NCBI GenBank assembly: GCA_001896885.1
Contig: MKRJ01000028.1
Span: 1-64,000, forward strand
DNA: 64,000 nucleotides
Direction: 5' to 3'
From: Rhizobiales bacterium 65-79
GTDB taxonomy: Bacteria; Pseudomonadota; Alphaproteobacteria; Rhizobiales; Rhizobiaceae
Positions 41,552 through 49,369 of this stretch are shown here, piece by piece; position 1 is the stretch's first letter; each line of letters opens with the position of its first letter. The notes beneath the pieces are model-generated. The model was not told the DNA's origin and searched no databases. It saw only the letters and a program-made list of their open reading frames with translations. Made by a program: the position numbers and the translations under genes.

Positions 41552-41832
41552 TCGGATGGTCCTTCCGTTTCGGGGTCGATGATGGTGTTCGGGCCGGCCA
41601 CTGCCGTGATGGCGCGCAGGTCCATGGCCCCGAAGGCCCGGTGGATGCCGAGCAGCGCCGCGATCATCAGCACCATGGAGGGGATGGTGATGCCGCCGAT
41701 CGCCACCGCGTCGTGCCAGCCGGCCAGCGCGCCGGCCACGATCGCGACGATGACGCCCCAGGCGAGCACGAAGCTCCACCAGAAGGCGCGGCGCGAAAGG
41801 CGGTAGGCCGGTTTCTTCAGGAGGCTACGCAC
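41548..41832 (-). CDS. holin candidate
   Basis: A 94-aa protein with two predicted transmembrane helices (AFWWSFVLAWGVIVAIVAGALAG and IPSMVLMIAALLGIHRAFG), a basic N-terminus and an acidic C-terminus (IIDPETEGPSE). It is placed directly after the endolysin gene, as a holin should be. The start is GTG at 41832. Confidence 0.65.
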   Translation of the reverse strand: MRSLLKKPAYRLSRRAFWWSFVLAWGVIVAIVAGALAGWHDAVAIGGITIPSMVLMIAALLGIHRAFGAMDLRAITAVAGPNTIIDPETEGPSE

Positions 41833-42286
41833 CGAAGAGCCTCGAATGCTTCGCCCATTCGCGCCATGGATGCAGCTCGTAGTGCGGAAGGTCCGACAGA
41901 TGCTCGTCGGTCAGGATGCCGTTGAAGTTCCAGTCGCCGCCCCAGCGGAGCGGCACCATCAACTCCTTGGCGATGCCGTAGCCGAATCCGGTCGCCGGGT
42001 TGAAGCAGCCGACCACCTTCGAGAGGGCGATGAAGCGCTGGCGGTCGTTCCAGTCGAGCGGATACGGCGCCACGTCGAGCGCGATCGCCGGCGCCCAATT
42101 ATGCGCTGACTGCCCGAAATGCGCGTGGGTGTTCCCTTTGCGGAGAGCCTTCTCCTGGTCGGCACGGTCGCGCTGCGACTGCAGGATCATGAAGTTGAAC
42201 TTCTCGATCGCCGCGTTCATCACCTTTTGCAGGAGCGGATGCGCGCCTTCGAGACGCGCCAGCGAAACGGCAGAGAATTTGGCCAT
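41825..42286 (-). CDS. M15-family endolysin (L-Ala-D-Glu peptidase-like)
   Basis: A 153-aa peptidoglycan peptidase of the M15/VanY type. Zinc ligands appear in SAHNWAPAIALD (S60, H62, D71) and HYELH (near 135-139). No signal peptide, so a holin is needed for release. Similar short endolysins are common in Hyphomicrobiales prophages. Starts the lysis cassette. Confidence 0.85.
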   Translation of the reverse strand: MAKFSAVSLARLEGAHPLLQKVMNAAIEKFNFMILQSQRDRADQEKALRKGNTHAHFGQSAHNWAPAIALDVAPYPLDWNDRQRFIALSKVVGCFNPATGFGYGIAKELMVPLRWGGDWNFNGILTDEHLSDLPHYELHPWREWAKHSRLFGA

Positions 42287-42390
42287 GACCGCCCCGGTTT
42301 CGGAATGCGAACGGCCGGAAAGCGGTCCGGCCAGGTCATGGCAGAATGGCCGGCCGGAGCCCGGTGCGCCTTTCACAGCGCGCTGTGCAC

Positions 42391-42753
42391 CTAGAGGAGG
42401 GAGAGCTGGTTCGACGGCGCTTTCACCCAGCCGCGCACCGCATAGTCGGTGACATGCAGGCGGCGGGCGATCTGGCCCTGGGTGAGGCCCTTGCCGGCGA
42501 GGTAGTTCGCCAGGAAGGGCTTCACCGTCGGCACGCGAACATAGCCGTGATCGGTGCGGGCACGCAACTGGCGCACCAGGGCGCGCGTCTGGTCGAGGCC
42601 GAGGAAGCGGGCGAATTCCGAACCGCCCTTCGGATCGGCCGGCAGGCCGAAGGTGGCGCCGCCGAATTCGAGCAGGAATTCGACGGCCCGGTCGAGCCCG
42701 AGCGCCTCGACATAGGGACGCGCCGGCGGCGGGATATCCAGGGCGCCGGTCAT
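42391..42753 (-). CDS. Mor/C-like transcription activator candidate
   Basis: A 120-aa protein with a C-terminal helix-turn-helix, GKGLTQGQIARRLHVTDYAVRGWVK, following a strand YVRVP and a helical N-terminal half. Mor-family activators have the same layout. Mu Mor/C turn on middle and late genes; here the gene lies just upstream of the late lysis and head genes, which fits that role. Confidence 0.65.
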   Translation of the reverse strand: MTGALDIPPPARPYVEALGLDRAVEFLLEFGGATFGLPADPKGGSEFARFLGLDQTRALVRQLRARTDHGYVRVPTVKPFLANYLAGKGLTQGQIARRLHVTDYAVRGWVKAPSNQLSLL

Positions 42754-43313
42754 GCCGCGAATTTCCCGGTCTCGCGGCCCCAGACCGCATGACCCGGCCA
42801 CGGCTCCCGCGCGAAGAGTTCGCAGGCCGGCACGCTAGGCAAAAGACGCTCGACCATTTCCCTCATTTCGGGGGGCTTGCGGCTATGTTCGCGACGCGCT
42901 GAATCGATCAGGTTGCGCACCGAGCGGCTGCGATAGATGGGCCGGCCCATCGTTCCGACTAGAAACGGTTCCGTGGCTGTTCGCAGGATGTAGCCGGGAC
43001 CGAAGGCGGCGGCGCCTGATGCGGTGCGCTTCACCCAGGGGCCACCGGTCTTATAGGTGAAACCCCAGGCGGCCGTGATCCGCAGCGCCACCGGCAGGTG
43101 TGGCCAGGTCGACCAGAGGACGAGGAGGCAATCGCGCGAAGCCAGATAACCCACCGGCAAGGCGGCGATCTCTTCCTCGCTCATTGTCTCGTAGTGCGCT
43201 TCCGGGCTTTTGCCGTAGCCCTTCTCGGAGCGCATTTCATATGCCCAGGGCGGATCGGCGATGATCGCGCCATAGCGCAAGGGCACGAGCGGATCGAACG
43301 GCCAGGACGTCAT
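42750..43313 (-). CDS. MT-A70-family DNA N6-adenine methyltransferase
   Basis: A 187-aa MT-A70 methyltransferase with the catalytic DPPW motif (D20-W23) and the conserved segments LLVLWSTWPHLPVALRITAAWGFTYKT and HSRKPPEMREMVERLLP. It should transfer a methyl group from S-adenosylmethionine to adenine N6, probably in DNA. Transposable phages use base modification (Mu Mom) to evade restriction, and this gene may take that role. It overlaps the Mor-like gene. Confidence 0.85.
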   Translation of the reverse strand: MTSWPFDPLVPLRYGAIIADPPWAYEMRSEKGYGKSPEAHYETMSEEEIAALPVGYLASRDCLLVLWSTWPHLPVALRITAAWGFTYKTGGPWVKRTASGAAAFGPGYILRTATEPFLVGTMGRPIYRSRSVRNLIDSARREHSRKPPEMREMVERLLPSVPACELFAREPWPGHAVWGRETGKFAA

Positions 43314-43564
43314 TCGCCGCGGCCTCGCCGCGACGGCCAGCTCGGCGGGATCGCGGTGACGACGCTGGTCGAGCCCTGCGCATCGCGCGTCTCGGCGAGG
43401 ACGAGCTTGATGTTCTCGACCGTCACGGCCGCCGCGCCGAGGCGCACCGCGTTGACCGTCAATCCCGCGAGGTGCAGGCGCAGCGCCTCGACGTCGAGGC
43501 CGTGCCGGCGCTCAAGATAGCGCAGAACCGCATGGTCCGTGACGATGGCGGGTTTGTCGCTCAT
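43310..43564 (-). CDS. small phage protein, hypothetical (84 aa)
   Basis: An 84-aa protein beginning MSDKPAIVTDHAVLRYLERRHG, which resembles the start of proteins with a toxin-like or DNA-mimic helix in the same locus of related phages. It is coupled to the methyltransferase (overlap at 43310-43313). No recognised domain. Confidence 0.55.
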   Translation of the reverse strand: MSDKPAIVTDHAVLRYLERRHGLDVEALRLHLAGLTVNAVRLGAAAVTVENIKLVLAETRDAQGSTSVVTAIPPSWPSRRGRGE

Positions 43565-43837
43565 TCGCGGCCCGTCCAGTCCGGCAATCCGCCGGCCCCC
43601 GTCTCGACCAGCTGGCCGATGACCTGTTCGCCGAGGCCGCGGCCGAAGGCGATCTTCTCGGCCTCCGCCCAGCCCGGTGCGACGATGTTGCCGGCGAAAG
43701 TCCGGCCGCCCTCCCTGAAGGGCGGTCGTGAACACGATGCCGCGCGCGGCGAGCCGGTTCCTGACCGGCAACGGGATGCCGAAAAGATCGTCGAAGAGGA
43801 TGGAGTCGGCGAAAGGCCGCGTCGCGTCGACATGCAT
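43561..43837 (-). pseudogene. small phage gene with an apparent frameshift
   Basis: The frame opens at ATG 43837 (MHVDATRPFADSILFDDLFG), overlapping the GemA stop (ATGA). At about 43718-43721 the coding content changes frame: it continues as FREGGRTFAGNIVAPGWAEAEKIAFGRGLGEQVIG to the stop at 43561, which overlaps the next gene. The zero frame loses coding character after that point. A single-base indel (mutation or sequencing error) or a slip at CCC TTC would explain it. Product unknown. Confidence 0.55.
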
Positions 43838-44454
43838 CAGCGCACCGTCTTCCTCAACCGTCGCACCATCTCGCCGAGCCGGTTCATGACGCCCTGCCAT
43901 TCCTTCGCGTTCATCCGGTCGACAGGGCGGAAGGCATGGTCGTCGAGGAAAGCATGGAAGCCTTTCCATTCGACCGCGCCGGCCTGGGCGAGCAGCGCCC
44001 ATTGCGCCAGCGCGATCTTGGCACCGGCCTGCCGGCGCCAGGCCGGGTCGAACTTGCCGTTGCTCCACTCGACCCCGGCGCGCGTCGCCCAGCTCTTCAG
44101 CGCCTCGATCGCCTTCGCCGCCTCGGCGCCGTCGAGGAGGAAGCGCGTATGGTCGATGTGCGTCTGGCGCCTCACGAAGGCCAGCAGCGCCTTGTCGCTC
44201 CGATCCTCGACCTCGCCGAGGTTCCACAAGGCGATCCAGTGCGCCTGCAGCTTGGCGGCGAACGGGCCCTCAAGGGCCTTTTTTGTCGGCTTGAAACCCT
44301 GCCGGCGCAGCTCCTCGAGGAGCCGGCCGCGCTCGCCCTCGCTCATGTCCCGGGCGGAGTCCTTGCCGGTGACGCGCAGCGCCACGGCCCGGTAGGTGTC
44401 CTCGTCGAGCCCGAGCTGCTTACGGGCGACGTGAATGGCCGCGAGCGCGTTCAT
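43837..44454 (-). CDS. GemA-like protein (Mu gp16, DUF1018)
   Basis: A 205-aa GemA-family protein with the opening NALAAIHVARKQLGLDEDTYRAVALRVTGKDSARDMS and the later LEELRRQGFKPTKKALEG. Mu GemA affects host gene expression and DNA superhelicity. Its place between early and late regions matches Mu. Confidence 0.85.
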   Translation of the reverse strand: MNALAAIHVARKQLGLDEDTYRAVALRVTGKDSARDMSEGERGRLLEELRRQGFKPTKKALEGPFAAKLQAHWIALWNLGEVEDRSDKALLAFVRRQTHIDHTRFLLDGAEAAKAIEALKSWATRAGVEWSNGKFDPAWRRQAGAKIALAQWALLAQAGAVEWKGFHAFLDDHAFRPVDRMNAKEWQGVMNRLGEMVRRLRKTVR

Positions 44455-44523
44455 AGGAACGTCCCCGCCGCCGCGCCGGACCCGGCCGGCTGGCCTGCGG
44501 TCGCGGCCTGGACCGCTAGCCCG

Positions 44524-44718
44524 CTAGTTCCTCCTGAGCTCCACCGCGCAATCCTCCAGCTCCTCGGTGAGCATGCCGAAGAGCAGCGCGAATTCGGACA
44601 CGCCGACTTGCTGGAGGCTCTTTGCCGAGCCGATGAGGTCGCCCAGCCCCTTGAGGGCCGCCACCGTATATTCGAGCCGATCCAGCGGATGCGGTCGGTA
44701 TCGCTCTTGTTGTTCCAT
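44524..44718 (-). CDS. small phage protein, hypothetical (64 aa)
   Basis: A 64-aa acidic helical protein (MEQQERYRPHPLDRLEYTVAALKGLGDLIG...LTEELEDCAVELRRN) with a strong GGGGGAG upstream. It lies 69 bp before the GemA gene on the same strand. No family. Confidence 0.55.
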   Translation of the reverse strand: MEQQERYRPHPLDRLEYTVAALKGLGDLIGSAKSLQQVGVSEFALLFGMLTEELEDCAVELRRN

Positions 44719-44891
44719 GGCTCTCCCCCTTGCCGGCCGACTGGTGGCCGGACGACGCAGGTTGGAAGACCGCATGGAGCATGCGGCAAGCCTTTCGGCT
44801 TCCCGCGCCGCCCGACCAGGGCGCTCCATTTCGGGCTTCCAATCCCGACTCCGCCTTGTCTGCGGAGCGGTTCGAGATTAGGTTGCTGACC

Positions 44892-45218
44892 ATGCACGTC
44901 AAACGAAAACTCGCGGCGCTCGCAGCCCTTGTCACGATGATGGTTACCGGCCCGTGTCTGGCGGCCGACCATGCCCATGAGCTCGACGCCCTGGGCGCGC
45001 TCTCCTTCGCGCCGCAGGCCTGCGGCATCGACATCGATCGCGACGCGCTCTACCGGCTGGCGGCGAACATGGAGGCCGACTACGGCGCCCCCATGCTGCG
45101 CGCCAGCAACCGCGTCGCCGGCGAGCAGGCCTCCTGGACGGCCGACCAGCGCACGCGCTATTGCGAGGCCTCCCTCGCCATCGCCAAGCGGCTCGGAATC
45201 TACCGCGGCGCTCACTGA
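44892..45218 (+). CDS. small secreted protein (moron), hypothetical
   Basis: A 108-aa protein with a signal peptide (LAALAALVTMMVTGPCLA, cleavage near 24) and a mature helical chain (DALYRLAANMEADYGAP) with two Cys. It is on the plus strand among minus-strand early genes and has its own 170-bp upstream gap, so it is probably a passenger gene expressed in lysogens. No family recognised. Confidence 0.6.
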   Translation: MHVKRKLAALAALVTMMVTGPCLAADHAHELDALGALSFAPQACGIDIDRDALYRLAANMEADYGAPMLRASNRVAGEQASWTADQRTRYCEASLAIAKRLGIYRGAH

Positions 45219-45490
45219 AAGAACCTCGGATCGATGGTTTGCGGCGCCGGTGCGGTCGTCAGCCGGCCTTCTCGGCCGGTGCGCCCGCTCGAGATCAGCC
45301 ATTCGGCATAGAAGCGCGTAATCTCCTCCGCATGGCGCGGCCGAGGCTCGTGATGGTTCACGGTAGCCGCGATGACGGAAAGCATGGCGCGGATGGCGTC
45401 GTCGGCGTCGTTCTCGCCCTCGTTCAGCACGGCGACGACGCGCTCGGCGAGCCGGTGCTGTTCGTCAGTGAGGATGCGTTCAGCAGGCAT
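45212..45490 (-). CDS. phage early protein, hypothetical (92 aa)
   Basis: A 92-aa helical protein, MPAERILTDEQHRLAERVVAVLNEGENDADDAIRAML, with GGAG ahead of the ATG at 45490. It sits between two other small early genes and overlaps the 3' end of the convergent plus-strand gene by 7 bp. Unknown function. Confidence 0.55.
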   Translation of the reverse strand: MPAERILTDEQHRLAERVVAVLNEGENDADDAIRAMLSVIAATVNHHEPRPRHAEEITRFYAEWLISSGRTGREGRLTTAPAPQTIDPRFFQ

Positions 45491-45827
45491 GGGAATCTCC
45501 ATCGTCCAGGACGGCGTCGACCAGGCTGTCCTCGGCCACTTTCTCGATGATCAACGCCGCGAGCGTCTCGCGACGTAGCCCGCTCGCCCGCGCGGCCGGC
45601 GCCAGGCGCTGGAGGACGCCGAGCGGAAGGAGGATACTGCGGCAGACATCCGGATTGCCGGTGCGCGCGCCGTTCCAGCGCCGCGCCGAGCATTCGAGTG
45701 CCGAGACGGTGTCCAGCTTGATGCCGATCTTCCTGGCAATCTCCGCCTTGGTCTTGCCCTCACCGAGAAGCGCCAGCACGGCGGCGGTGCGGCTCGGATA
45801 GCCGAGAGTGGGTTTCGGCCCGCTCAT
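45480..45827 (-). CDS. helix-turn-helix early protein
   Basis: A 115-aa protein with a helix-turn-helix, AVLALLGEGKTKAEIARKIGIKLDTVSALE (about 16-45), followed by a helical tail. Probably a DNA-binding regulator of the early or middle region. It overlaps its two neighbours. Confidence 0.6.
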   Translation of the reverse strand: MSGPKPTLGYPSRTAAVLALLGEGKTKAEIARKIGIKLDTVSALECSARRWNGARTGNPDVCRSILLPLGVLQRLAPAARASGLRRETLAALIIEKVAEDSLVDAVLDDGDSHAC

Positions 45828-46108
45828 GACCGGCCTCCCGTATAGTCGGGGAGGCCGAGCAGCTTCTCCCGCCGGATCGCTTTGCGGCCGTTGGTCTGCC
45901 TCTTCTTCTCGGCGCGAGACTGCTCGGCCGCCTCGGCCCGGCGCCGCGGGCCTTCCAATTGGGCCTTGGCGATCTCGCGCAGCAGCCAGCCCAGCGCATC
46001 GGGATCGTCAACCTCGATCTCGACCTTGACGATGGCGCGAGCGCCCTTCGAGCTGGACGTATAGCTGCGGATGCGCGCGTGCTCCGGTTCGATCCAGATC
46101 GTGCTCAT
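45824..46108 (-). CDS. phage early protein, hypothetical (94 aa)
   Basis: A 94-aa protein with a beta-strand start (STIWIEPEHARIRSYTSSSKGARAIVKVEIEVDDPDALGWLL) and a very basic C-terminus (about 55-85, RRRAEAAEQSRAEKKRQTNGRKAIRRE). It may bind nucleic acid. Overlaps the helix-turn-helix gene. Confidence 0.55.
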   Translation of the reverse strand: MSTIWIEPEHARIRSYTSSSKGARAIVKVEIEVDDPDALGWLLREIAKAQLEGPRRRAEAAEQSRAEKKRQTNGRKAIRREKLLGLPDYTGGRS

Positions 46109-46185
46109 CGCAAAGCTGCCGGAACAAGACGATTGCCGGAGGCGGCCGCCATTCGGTACGGTCGATGACGGCGGAGGGAAAACCG

Positions 46186-46857
46186 ATGAAATGGACGGAT
46201 TGGCTGCCGCTGGTCAATCTGGCGATCGCGACGCTGATGGGCGTTTGCCTGGGGATTGCTGGCGCGGGAACTTCGGGAACTGTAGACTTTCTCTACAAAT
46301 GGCAAACGTTGTTCGCCGGCATTCTGGCTGTCGTGGCCGCCGGGCTGACGATCTTTCAGATGGAGCGTACCGACTGGAGGCAGCAGGTCCGACACAAGGA
46401 TCTGGTGAAATTGAACTTGCGCGCAGATGAGTTGCGCGTCCGGCGCGCCTATGCGGTGCTGTCGAAATATCAGGCGGCAGTGCCGGTTTTTCGCAATGCC
46501 TTGGATGGCTTCAAGAGAAGAATCAACGGTGACGTGGACACCCTGCCTCCGCCTACACTGAGAGATCTTATGAACGTGGCGGGCTTCATCAGAAAAGCGA
46601 TCAGCGACGACATGGTCGGGGAATGTCTGCCGCTTTTCACGGCAGAGTTGGTGGAGGCTTTCCGGCTGGTCGATACGCAATGCACGGTCACACGTTCCAT
46701 GGATTTCATGCGGCTTGAGATCGGAGAGGCCCATGAGATGGGCCACAACGAGAAAACTGCTATTCTTGAGGAAATCGCGCGACTTGAGGTGGTCGGCATC
46801 GTATTCCAGAGGATGATCGATGGAACGCGAGAACTGCTTACCGCGTACGCGCGCTAA
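46186..46857 (+). CDS. two-helix membrane protein (moron), hypothetical
   Basis: A 223-aa protein with two N-terminal transmembrane helices (LPLVNLAIATLMGVCLGIAG and TLFAGILAVVAAGLTIF) and a long helical cytoplasmic domain containing DELRVRRAYAVLSKYQAAVPVF and MNVAGFIRKAISDDMVGECLPLF. GGAGGG lies 9 nt before the ATG at 46186, which is preferred over 46165. It is encoded on the plus strand among minus-strand early genes. The layout resembles superinfection-exclusion proteins, but no family is identified. Confidence 0.65.
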   Translation: MKWTDWLPLVNLAIATLMGVCLGIAGAGTSGTVDFLYKWQTLFAGILAVVAAGLTIFQMERTDWRQQVRHKDLVKLNLRADELRVRRAYAVLSKYQAAVPVFRNALDGFKRRINGDVDTLPPPTLRDLMNVAGFIRKAISDDMVGECLPLFTAELVEAFRLVDTQCTVTRSMDFMRLEIGEAHEMGHNEKTAILEEIARLEVVGIVFQRMIDGTRELLTAYAR

Positions 46858-46871
46858 TTCGCCGCCCGCGA

Positions 46872-47282
46872 TCATCGCCCCGCCTCCTCAAGGAGCCCGG
46901 CGGCGCGGTCGGCAAGGTCGCGGTTGAAGGCGCCAAGGCGGATATCGATCTGCCGGCCGGCTGCGCCCTCGATGTCGCCGAGTTTTAGCAGCGGCGTGTC
47001 GATGCAATCGGCAAGGCAGGTGGCGAGCCGACCGGGCAGATGTCCGTCCAGCCACGCGAGCACCTCGTTGGCATGATCGTCGCCAAGCGGTTCCCAGCGC
47101 GCGCCCGGGCGGTCCTGACGGCAGAGCTTACCGTCGTCGACGCGAAAGCACGGAAAGCGCTCAAGCCCAGCGATGCAGGCGGAGCACAAATCCGGTTCGA
47201 CCCAATAACAGGCACCGTCCGCCGTCACGCAGGCGGCCATGTCGGTGCAGCCGCAGACGCGGCAGGCGCGCACGGCGTCCAT
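46872..47282 (-). CDS. Cys-rich zinc-binding early protein
   Basis: A 136-aa protein opening with a Cys-rich metal-binding segment (RACRVCGCTDMAACVTADGACYWV...LCSACIAG, typical of phage zinc ribbons), then a helical C-terminal half (ANEVLAWLDGHLPGRLATCL). It is translationally coupled to the upstream gene (overlap at 47280-47284). Function unknown. Confidence 0.6.
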   Translation of the reverse strand: MDAVRACRVCGCTDMAACVTADGACYWVEPDLCSACIAGLERFPCFRVDDGKLCRQDRPGARWEPLGDDHANEVLAWLDGHLPGRLATCLADCIDTPLLKLGDIEGAAGRQIDIRLGAFNRDLADRAAGLLEEAGR

Positions 47283-47887
47283 CACCTTGCCCTTTCGTAC
47301 GGATAGATCGGGATCGGCCCGTCGACACGTTCGCCGGTAGTGAGGTTGACGGTCGAGCAGCCCTCGAGGCACCTAGCATGGCAGGTGCCGAGATTGATAT
47401 CGGTCGCGCAGATATCACCGTCCTTGAAGGGCTCTCCGCAGACGGAACAGCCGTCGCGTTCTTCCTTCGGCCCGATCGGCACCGGCCCGAACCCGTGCGG
47501 GTTGAGCGGATCGTCGTCACGGCCGAGGCCACCCTTCATTCCGGCCTCGGTGCCATAGGGTGACGGATATCGCGCTTCTCGGCCTTCGATAGCCGCCAGC
47601 TTGTTCCGCGCAGCGGTCAGCCAGTTTCGAAGAGCGCCGCCGAGCCCCATGGTCGACGTGCTGCGAATGCCGGCGATGCGCACGGCCGTCTCGCTGCTCT
47701 TGTCGCGGATGGTCGCGCCGATCTGCACGACGGCCAGCTCCAGTGCGCTATCTGCCGATCGGCATGTATTGCGATAGGTCTCGTAATCCTGCAGGGCGCT
47801 GACGACTTCCAGAGCTTTGGTGTGCGCGTCAACGGCGCGTTCGACGATTGGCAGGGCGGAGGGGAGGTCGAGGACGGGATCAGCCAT
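47282..47887 (-). CDS. phage early protein, hypothetical (201 aa)
   Basis: A 201-aa protein with helical N-terminal half (IVERAVDAHTKALEVVSALQDYETYRN) and a C-terminal Cys pattern (GCSVCGEPFKDGDICATDINLGTCHARC) that suggests a zinc-binding end. It is coupled to neighbours by overlap on both sides. No known family. Confidence 0.55.
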   Translation of the reverse strand: MADPVLDLPSALPIVERAVDAHTKALEVVSALQDYETYRNTCRSADSALELAVVQIGATIRDKSSETAVRIAGIRSTSTMGLGGALRNWLTAARNKLAAIEGREARYPSPYGTEAGMKGGLGRDDDPLNPHGFGPVPIGPKEERDGCSVCGEPFKDGDICATDINLGTCHARCLEGCSTVNLTTGERVDGPIPIYPYERAR

Positions 47888-48083
47888 GATGCGCCTCCGT
47901 CTCTTCCGACATCTCGCCGAGGCAGCGCAGGCGCTCGTCGCAGTCGTCTGCATGATTTTCGAGCCGCTCCGCCAGCTCGCGCAGGATGCGCGCCGCAGCG
48001 TGAAATGCGCCGTCCTCGGCGATGTAGGCGACCAGGACTAGCTGCTCTTCGATGTGCGCGTGAATGCTCTGCTCTTTTGCCAT
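47880..48083 (-). CDS. small phage protein, hypothetical (67 aa)
   Basis: A 67-aa acidic helical protein (MAKEQSIHAHIEEQLVLVAYIAEDGAFHAAARILRELAERLENHADD) between DUF3164 and the 201-aa gene. Good overlap with the downstream gene. Unknown. Confidence 0.55.
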   Translation of the reverse strand: MAKEQSIHAHIEEQLVLVAYIAEDGAFHAAARILRELAERLENHADDCDERLRCLGEMSEETEAHHG

Positions 48084-48092
48084 CGCCGCCCC

Positions 48093-48743
48093 CTATGCCT
48101 TGGCCAGGTCGATGGTGATGGCGCGCCAGGGCGCGTCCTGCTTGTCGCGGCGATAGCAGCGGACATATGTTTTCGAGCCCACCACCTTCATGGCGTCGCG
48201 GATCGCGGCCATGGCGCGCTGCCAGCGCTCGTCCTCGATGTCGAGGCGGAGCAGCATGAAGATTTCAGACCGGTTGATCTGGCCGGCCTTGTCGACGTTG
48301 AAGGCGCGGGCAACGATCGCCCGGATCTCGGGCCTGCTCTCCGCCGACCATTCGGTGAGGCACTCGTCGATCAGCGTCTTCGCCGTCTGCAGCTGCGCGC
48401 CGAAGTCGATGAAATCCGCCACCTGGACCTGCACCTTCATCAGCCCGTCGAAGGTCATGAAGGTCTTGTTGCCCTTGGTGCCGCCCTTCGAGGCGCCGTA
48501 TTCCTGGGCGAGCAGCGCCTCGTAGGCGCCGAGATCGTCGAAGGTGTGCTGGCGGAAACGGGTGATCTGGGCGGAGAGATCGTCGGCATAGCCGATGATC
48601 TTGCGCACCGTCTCGTCCTCCAGCTTGTCGGCCGGCTTGACCGATTCCAGCGGGACGAGATTGCCCTTGGCATCGGGCATATAGGGCTTGCCGTTGACCA
48701 GCGTCACGCCGACCGGGGTATCCTCAAGAATGACGGCGTCCAT
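48093..48743 (-). CDS. DUF3164 protein
   Basis: A 216-aa protein matching the DUF3164 family of Mu-like phages: KGNLVPLESVKPADKLEDETVRKIIGYADDLSAQITRFRQHTFDDLGAYEALLAQEYG and the conserved KTFMTFDGLMKVQVQVADFIDFGAQLQTAKTLIDECL. Usually encoded between MuB and GemA regions. Its role is unknown, but it is a reliable marker of the transposable-phage early region. Confidence 0.85.
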   Translation of the reverse strand: MDAVILEDTPVGVTLVNGKPYMPDAKGNLVPLESVKPADKLEDETVRKIIGYADDLSAQITRFRQHTFDDLGAYEALLAQEYGASKGGTKGNKTFMTFDGLMKVQVQVADFIDFGAQLQTAKTLIDECLTEWSAESRPEIRAIVARAFNVDKAGQINRSEIFMLLRLDIEDERWQRAMAAIRDAMKVVGSKTYVRCYRRDKQDAPWRAITIDLAKA

Positions 48744-48978
48744 GTCTTTCTCCTTTCGCTGGAAAGCGGATGATGTTGGCGGCGGCAGCGAGCGCCTCCG
48801 GATCGGGTTGCTGGCGGGCGGCGCGCAGTTCGAGAATCCGCGCCATGATCTCCAACTGGACGAGGCAGCGGCCGAAGGCGGCGAAGATCTCGGGGTCGGC
48901 GGGCCGGCGGCCGGTGGCGAACGGCTCCAGCAGCGACGCCATCTGCGCGATCGACCGGCTCAAGGCGCGTTCACTCAT
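48724..48978 (-). CDS. small phage protein, hypothetical (84 aa)
   Basis: An 84-aa helical protein (MSERALSRSIAQMASLLEPFATGRRPADPEIFAAFGRCLVQLEIMARILELRAARQQPD) that overlaps DUF3164 and the gene upstream. No motif. Confidence 0.55.
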   Translation of the reverse strand: MSERALSRSIAQMASLLEPFATGRRPADPEIFAAFGRCLVQLEIMARILELRAARQQPDPEALAAAANIIRFPAKGERHGRRHS

Positions 48979-49369
48979 GGCCGTCGCCTCGCTCCGGAGT
49001 CTGTCGAAGGGCCGAATGCGGACAGCCGCCCCGGCAGGCGTGATAGACCGAGACGCGGATGGAGCTGGTCGCGGCGAAGGGCTTCCTCTGCCAGTCGAGG
49101 CACTGGTTGCGGCCGATCTCGCCGAGCACCGGGCAGTCGACGACGACCCCCATCAGCGCGCCGCGCACCTTCTCCTCGACCCGTCCCACGTCGCCCGTGT
49201 AGCGTGCGCGGATGACGTTGGAGAGCGCTGCCGGCGAATAGCCGATGCGCTTTTCCGCGCCGCGCAGGCCCTCGCGGTCGACGAGCTCGGCGAGCGCGAC
49301 GATCCAGTCCGGCGCCGCGCCGCCATGCGCGGCGGCGGCCTTCTCCACCATGGTCGGGGTGGCGTTCAT
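48971..49369 (-). CDS. helix-turn-helix early protein, Cys-containing
   Basis: A 132-aa protein whose centre reads as a helix-turn-helix of the type found near MuB genes (REGLRGAEKRIGYSPAALSNVIRARYTGDVGRVEEKVRGALMG) followed by a Cys-containing tail (VVVDCPVLGEIGRNQCLDW ... YHACRGGCPHS). Probably a small regulator or a MuB partner. Overlaps both neighbours. Confidence 0.6.
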   Translation of the reverse strand: MNATPTMVEKAAAAHGGAAPDWIVALAELVDREGLRGAEKRIGYSPAALSNVIRARYTGDVGRVEEKVRGALMGVVVDCPVLGEIGRNQCLDWQRKPFAATSSIRVSVYHACRGGCPHSALRQTPERGDGHE

